Program-made: the position numbers and the translations under genes
Notes under the pieces: generated by a model
Database searches by the model: none
What the model was told of the DNA's origin: nothing
What the model saw: the letters and a program-made list of their open reading frames with translations, nothing else
Assembly (NCBI GenBank): GCA_964019055.1
Contig: OZ025216.1
Span: 4,004,001-4,068,000 of the forward strand
DNA length: 64,000 nucleotides
Origin: Anthopleura xanthogrammica
Taxonomy: Eukaryota > Cnidaria > Anthozoa > Actiniaria > Actiniidae
Reading direction: 5' to 3'
In this document: positions 59,701 to 64,000 of the stretch, in pieces
Layout: every line of letters begins with the position of its first letter
Numbering within the stretch: the stretch's first letter is position 1

Positions 59701-62700
59701 AGATAGTATTCGATAACACATTTTTAGCCCTTTAACGTTCAATCGAAATGCTTTTAGTTACCTTTTTGTATTGTTCTTGAGACTGGAGCAGACGCTGTTT
59801 GCGAGCTTGAGAGGAATCCAGAAGCTCCTGCCATCTGTTAACAAAACAAAAGCAAAGAATTACAACACTTGCTATGAAAGAAAAAATAAGAAAAAAACTG
59901 GAAAAAAAACCTGTCGATGCACTTTCATGACACCTGTGAATTTGCATTACAGTGCATGGTGGGACTGTTTTAGGGGGCATATTTCCAAGATGGCGTCTAT
60001 TACGTTCCCTAAAACAATCTCACAATGCATTGTAATGCCAACTTGACCCAGTTTGGACTTTTTACTAGGTTCCTGTGATGGCGTCATCATGTTGTAATTT
60101 CTATATTAAATATCTCGGCAACGAAAAGACATCAAAGAATAGTAAACGCAATACTTGTTTATTTAATAAGGACTTTCAAATCACGAAGGCATCCTGTAGG
60201 GTTGATATGAACTTTAAAGATTGAATGCATACCTCTTGATTAGATCATCGTGACGCTTGATAATGGCTGGGGACTGTTCGTGCTGGGATGCGACTAACTC
60301 GTCCTTCAGGGCCGTCACACGTGCAATACCTTCATTCTCAAATGCCTGGAGACCAGCTTCAAATGTTTCCTGTTCGTAAAGAATGAACAATTAATACCAC
60401 ACTACAACAGCTAAAACCACCTAAAGGCGCGGAAATACGAGCAACAAAATCTTGTGACTTGTCGCGCAATATTATTGCGTTGCAAGATGCAGAGCGAATG
60501 TTGCTCGTATTATCACCCCGCGCTCAACAAATTTTCTTCGTCGTCGAGAGTAGCAAGCGCTTCTACTCATGCAAGCAAGTCGCGCAACAAAATTTCAAAA
60601 TACCACGAGCCACATTCACGCTGCAACTGGCAACGCAACAATGTTGCGCGACAAGTTGCACGATTTTGCAGCTCATATTTCCGCGCCTTAACCGCAAAAA
60701 ATATTTTTCAGGTGGTTTATCTGGAGAGCAATCATGCTATGAGGTTGACACTTACCTGCTTGGTGATCAAGGTCTGTACTGATGACAAGTCGCGTCCAAT
60801 ATCTTCAGATTGCGCAATACCTTCCTTATCACCTGTTGATTGGATAAGACGTTAGGAAACCATGGAAACGGTGGTTACTTATGGCAAAAAAAAAGTATGC
60901 ACTTAACGAGGGGAAATCCTACCAATAGCGAAAATTAGATTAAGGAATTTGTTTACTGTAAACTAGGGTGAGCATTCACCATTTTCCATACATCGGTTTA
61001 CTGGTCACAGCAAAGCATTCAGTCGAGGCTGCAAGGTAGTTTCAAAGGATTATTCAAATTTGAACCTTGCAGCTTCGACTGAATGCTTTGTGTTTGACCA
61101 GTGAACCGATGTATGGAAATTGGTGAGCAAAATGCGATAAGAATTTGTTGAACGAACGAACGAAGGCTTACCGATCCAGGATTCAACCACATCGGCCTTC
61201 CAGTTAAACTGCAAGAATGCAGAGTTGTCGTTCAGTTTCGTCTTCCTGTATGACGCCATACGCTCCAGCTCGATCAGCTTATTCTACAAACGAAAGCAAT
61301 CTCTGTTAAAGACACGATAACACGGAGCAATATTTTCTGCAACTCGTCTAACAACTGCGCAAGATGCGAGATGAGATGCGAGATGGTTTACACGTTGCAA
61401 CGGAGACGCAATCGTTGCCAAATGTAGAAACGAATTCTACTTTTCGCAACGATTGCTGCAACTTGTCTCGAAACATTTTTTTAAATTGCACTGTAAGTTA
61501 CACGCTGCAATGCTCCATGCAACTTGTGTCGCAAGCCGTTGCAAGACAAGTTGCAGAGAAAATTGCTACGTGTAATCGCACCTTTTAATATTTAAAAATA
61601 TTATAAAGACAAAAGGAGTACCATGAAAAGAAAAAATATTTTTTTAAAGTTGGAAGTACAAAACTTGATCATTACCTGGATGGAAGAAATCCTGTGTTCG
61701 ATGAGTTCTGATTGATGATTACCCTAAAAATTAATAACAATAATAATAAATTAATAAAAGTTAATGAAAAATAGAATTGATAAAAAAAGTTTTTAAGCAG
61801 TACACGCTCTCGCTCTAAGCCAGAAATGAGTTAAAGCAAAAATAATTGAAACAAGGTCTAAGGACCCTAAGCTAACAAAAATAGAAAATAAAATATGCAA
61901 ATATTCCGTTCACCTGAGGAAAAAAACTCATTTACAACAATAGGCCATTTACTGCCATCTTATGAAATGAGATTAGTTTGTTATTGAAAATAGGCGCTTC
62001 CATACTACTTCCTGCTTAGAGCGTTAGTGCGTGTTGTGGTGATGCTTTGAATGTTGACTTACATCATCGATGAGTTTCTTGCCGGCGTTCTCGATTTCCG
62101 TCACGCGTTCCCTGTGCACTTCAAGATCAGTCTCAAACGCTTCGTGCTTTTTGAGCAGTCCCTATAGAAAGAGAGTCACAGCCATTCAATAAAATGAACC
62201 TATATCTTTGAAAATCAGTTCAGTGTACAAAAGCAGATTTCATATGAGTGTGAAAAGTCACGGCACAAGGTTACGTTGTGGCGCGGACACGGCACGGAAT
62301 TTCAAATGTCTTATACACGGTATGAGATGGTCACGGTAAGAAGCGGTCCATGCCGTAAGTTTTTCATAGTCATACGAAAACTGCTCTAAAGGTCATCCAA
62401 CTGCTGTAAAAAAAGTGGTCATCCAATATTGCGGAAAATAGTCATGCGGTTTTCTGCTTTGGCCATTATATTTTCCCATTTTATACCATGTGTCATTCTC
62501 TTGAGAATAAGATTCTTTGTTTGAGTTGTATCCATATTCATGTGTCTTCTCATGCGCAATCATTATACAAAGAAATGAAACTCTAGGGAATGACACTTGG
62601 TCTGATATAGGAAAACATTACACCAAAGCTTAAAGGGTCTAATGGCATTAAGAGTCAGCAAATCGGGTTTAGTTTTAATAGATGGACTTGGTATAAGGGG

Positions 62701-64000
62701 AAAATCGCGGCACGGTCGTAACACAATGTTGTCCACATTAATCGAAGCAATCAGAGATCGCTGCTCAGCTAACAGAGGGACAAAGTTCCGTCGAAGTCAG
62801 GACACGGCACGGCACGGTCCGTTCGAACATCAGCAGATTTTCACAGTTATGAGATAGAATTGAAGGAGTATTTTTACCTGCACCGCGGCGAGCGTGTCGC
62901 CGTAGTCATCACTACCAACCAACGTATTCTTCTCGTTAATCCAAGAAACTTCTTCATCGACGTTGGCACTGAACTGTTGGTAGGCCAACGAATCATCAAG
63001 CTTATGCTGCCTAAATGAATGCAAAATGACAAGCTGTGAGCATAGAGAAAGGCAGACGCAAACATTGTAACTATTGTTTCCTATGCAGGAAGGGAGTGAC
63101 CACGAAACAATGACTCCAAGTCGAGGTTGGACTTGATGTGTTTATACATTTACTGTATTTTATCAGGTCCAACCTCGACTTGGAACCAGTGTTTCGTGGT
63201 CACTAAAGCAAATTCGGGAAAGGTCTAGTTTATTGCCTTGTTTGCAAGTCCTCTTAAAGTAAAGGCGCGGGCACACGGTGCAACATTGCGCGCAATATTG
63301 CAGGCAATGTTTCTAAAGTAGGATCATTTTCTAATTCAGCAACATTGCGCGTGCAATAAATTGCATCGTGTGACATGGCTCGCAACATCGAATGCCTGCA
63401 ACAGTGCGCGCAATGTTGCACCGTGTGTCCGTAAGATAAAATGTTGGCATCATGGTATCGATAAAATTGGAAAGTTGAAGGAAAACATCTTCATAAACCC
63501 CTTCCTAGCACTACCCCACAAATGAAATTTTCCTTATGTACCTTTCAGTAGCAAGAGATTCTATTTCGTTCCACTTGTCTTGGAGTCCGTCATTGCGTGC
63601 TTTGATTTCATCAGAGTTACTGTGACCTTCTTCGATAAACTTCTCACCACAATCAATCACAGCCTAGAAAAAAAAGATCATTCATCATGAACAAATAAAA
63701 TGTAGGAAGTTAAACTGAACAATAGTAGATCTAAAGATGTAAATATTTGTTTATCACACGCTAATTTTCTCGGAATTTTTTCTCGCTCGCTAAAATGAGT
63801 TCCTGTAACTCAGTTGGTTAGAGCGTCGGCTAGTAACCTGAAGGTCGTGGGTTCAAATCCTGCCAAATATTTACATCTTTATTTGAATCCACTGAGCACA
63901 AAAAAACATTATAATAGGACGAAAGCTTAGCAAATTTCTCTCGAAACACAGACCAAAAACCAAATTATATGTGACTCGATTCAAAAAACTAAGACCTGTA
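56720..64000 (-). CDS. SPTAN1: Alpha-spectrin, C-terminal part (5' part beyond right edge)
   Basis: Fourteen in-phase exons: 63542-63663, 62878-63010, 62063-62161, 61676-61723, 61172-61283, 60756-60832, 60233-60369, 59762-59834, 59293-59411, 58766-58881, 58212-58367, 57893-58039, 57116-57266 and 56720-56848, giving ~539 aa. They encode the last triple-helical spectrin repeats (e.g. [31 protein letters not shown]) and then the calmodulin-like domain. [41 protein letters not shown] and [14 protein letters not shown] are alpha-spectrin hallmarks and rule out alpha-actinin. EF-hand 1 ([12 protein letters not shown]) and EF-hand 2 ([12 protein letters not shown]) keep all Ca2+ ligands; the distal pair is non-canonical, as usual. 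In the family it forms tetramers with beta-spectrin beneath the plasma membrane. A 200-N gap lies within one intron and costs no coding sequence. The gene symbol follows the vertebrate orthologue. Confidence 0.95.
57343..57518. mobile_element. MITE-like repeat, family K copy
   Basis: GAGCTACGGGCACACGGTGC at one end and TGCAACATGTGTTCGCACCT at the other, with ATGTCACACGACGCAAATTG inside. It is in an alpha-spectrin intron. Confidence 0.75.
58453..58652. other. Assembly gap, 200 N
   Basis: Exactly 200 unknown bases between alpha-spectrin exons 58212-58367 and 58766-58881. The flanking exons join in phase, so the gap appears purely intronic. Its true length is unknown. Confidence 1.
59595..59640 (-). 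other. Hammerhead-ribozyme-like motif, decayed
   Basis: On the minus strand: CTTGACAATGA, a 6-bp hairpin (GAAGTC/GACTTC, loop ATATC), GAAACGTC and then GCATCAAG. The outer CTTGA/TCAAG can pair as stem I. The first core block is mutated (CAATGA instead of CUGANGA), so it is unlikely to be active. This is the same signature as at 20318-20356, typical of Penelope-like element ends. Confidence 0.35.
60425..60690. mobile_element. Foldback element rich in GCAACA/TGTTGC
   Basis: Ends GGCGCGGAAATACGAGCAAC and a matching GCTCATATTTCCGCGCC; inner TTGTCGCGCAATATTATTGC against CAATGTTGCGCGACAAGTTG. Relatives lie at 44400-44780 and 61318-61588. Confidence 0.75.
60977..61126. mobile_element. MITE-like element, family J copy
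   Basis: Same arms as the copy at 37978-38130 (CCATACATCGGTT ... AACCGATGTATGG) with higher self-complementarity. It ends ~45 bases from an alpha-spectrin exon. Confidence 0.8.
61907..62015 (-). repeat. Dispersed repeat, reverse copy of 19083-19205
   Basis: Shares AACAATAGGCCATTTACTGC and CATCTTATGAAATGAGATTA with the reverse complement of 19083-19205. Confidence 0.7.
62222..62388. mobile_element. MITE-like element, family L copy
   Basis: Left AGCAGATTTCATATGAGTGTG and right TCATAGTCATACGAAAACTGC are inverted, and the interior is rich in CACGGCAC. It corresponds to the copy at 48345-48525. Confidence 0.7.
62452..62640. mobile_element. MITE-like element, family C copy
   Basis: Contains CATTCTCTTGAGAATAAGAT and GTATCCATATTCATGTGTCT as in the other family C copies; the terminal repeats are decayed. 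Confidence 0.75.
63090..63225. mobile_element. MITE-like element, family D copy
   Basis: Arms GACCACGAAACAATGACTCC and GTGTTTCGTGGTC, with CCAAGTCGAGGTTGGACTTG mirrored. Sister of 20822-21008. Confidence 0.8.
63266..63436. mobile_element. MITE-like repeat, family K copy
   Basis: GGCACACGGTGCAACATTGC at the left and GCAATGTTGCACCGTGTGTC at the right form long inverted ends. This is the best-preserved copy. Confidence 0.85.
63733..63880. mobile_element. Inverted-arm element with tRNA-like core, second locus
   Basis: Left arm 63733-63749 and right arm 63864-63880 are perfect 17-base reverse complements (AAAGATGTAAATATTTG). The core 63750-63863 (114 bases) is a leader with CTAATTTTCTCGG followed by a tRNA-like sequence whose T-stem ends at 63863. 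The right arm starts at the very next base. This is the layout of 20400-20704, with unrelated arms. Confidence 0.7.
63799..63863 (+). tRNA. tRNA-like sequence without acceptor 3' strand
   Basis: A-box-like TAACTCAGTTGG and B box GGTTCAAATCC. The D-arm and T-arm fold (GTGGG TTCAAAT CCTGC). The anticodon stem is weak; the loop CTAGTAA would give anticodon AGT (Thr). The 3' acceptor strand is missing, replaced by the inverted arm. It is therefore a pseudo-tRNA or element head, not a working tRNA. Confidence 0.45.

Noticed and set aside
56720..64000. Alpha-actinin
   Set aside because: EF-hands and spectrin repeats fit both families at first sight, but [29 protein letters not shown] and [12 protein letters not shown] are alpha-spectrin sequences.

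Overview
This window reads as animal nuclear DNA. It is AT-rich, its genes are split into many short GT-AG exons, and its introns are crowded with microsatellites, SINEs and short inverted-repeat elements. The gene content is metazoan: alpha-spectrin, LRSAM1, PLAA, a class A GPCR and a secreted serine protease. Together with the style of the repeats it suggests a non-bilaterian or simple invertebrate, most likely an anthozoan cnidarian (coral or anemone). That taxonomic call is inference. The 200-N run at 58453-58652 shows the window comes from a draft assembly.

Layout. (1) 274-2783, minus strand: a chymotrypsin/elastase-like secreted serine protease; its 3' end runs off the left edge. (2) About 2784-17750: a gene-poor stretch holding SINEs, MITE-like elements, tandem duplications and a 57-59 bp minisatellite family, with no gene I can support. 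(3) 17782-18918, plus strand: an intronless rhodopsin-family GPCR, complete at 378 aa. (4) 18919-23180: intergenic, with a 98-bp perfect inverted repeat around a tRNA-like core and a 1-kb GAT-type satellite that ends 20-30 bp from the PLAA stop codon. (5) 23181-34654, minus: PLAA (ubiquitin- and p97-binding WD40-PFU-PUL protein), reconstructed in full as 29 exons coding 816 aa. (6) 36956-53963, minus: LRSAM1 (LRR-coiled coil-SAM-RING E3 ligase), reconstructed in full as 27 exons coding 715 aa. (7) 56720 to the right edge, minus: the C-terminal ~539 aa of alpha-spectrin in 14 exons, ending in the calmodulin-like EF-hand domain; its 5' part lies beyond the window.

How the genes relate. PLAA and LRSAM1 are neighbours on the same strand, 2.3 kb apart. 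In other animals both act in ubiquitin-dependent endosome/lysosome handling: PLAA with p97/VCP, LRSAM1 through TSG101/ESCRT-I and bacterial autophagy. This may be chance. The other genes show no evident functional link. In all three multi-exon genes on the right, exon phases close exactly, so they look intact.

The most unusual signal is a pair of loci, 20400-20704 and 63733-63880. At each, a ~110-bp core (a short leader plus a tRNA-like sequence cut off exactly at the end of its T-arm) sits between inverted-repeat arms. The arms are unrelated between the two loci (98 bp and 17 bp, both perfect). I see no new multi-gene system.
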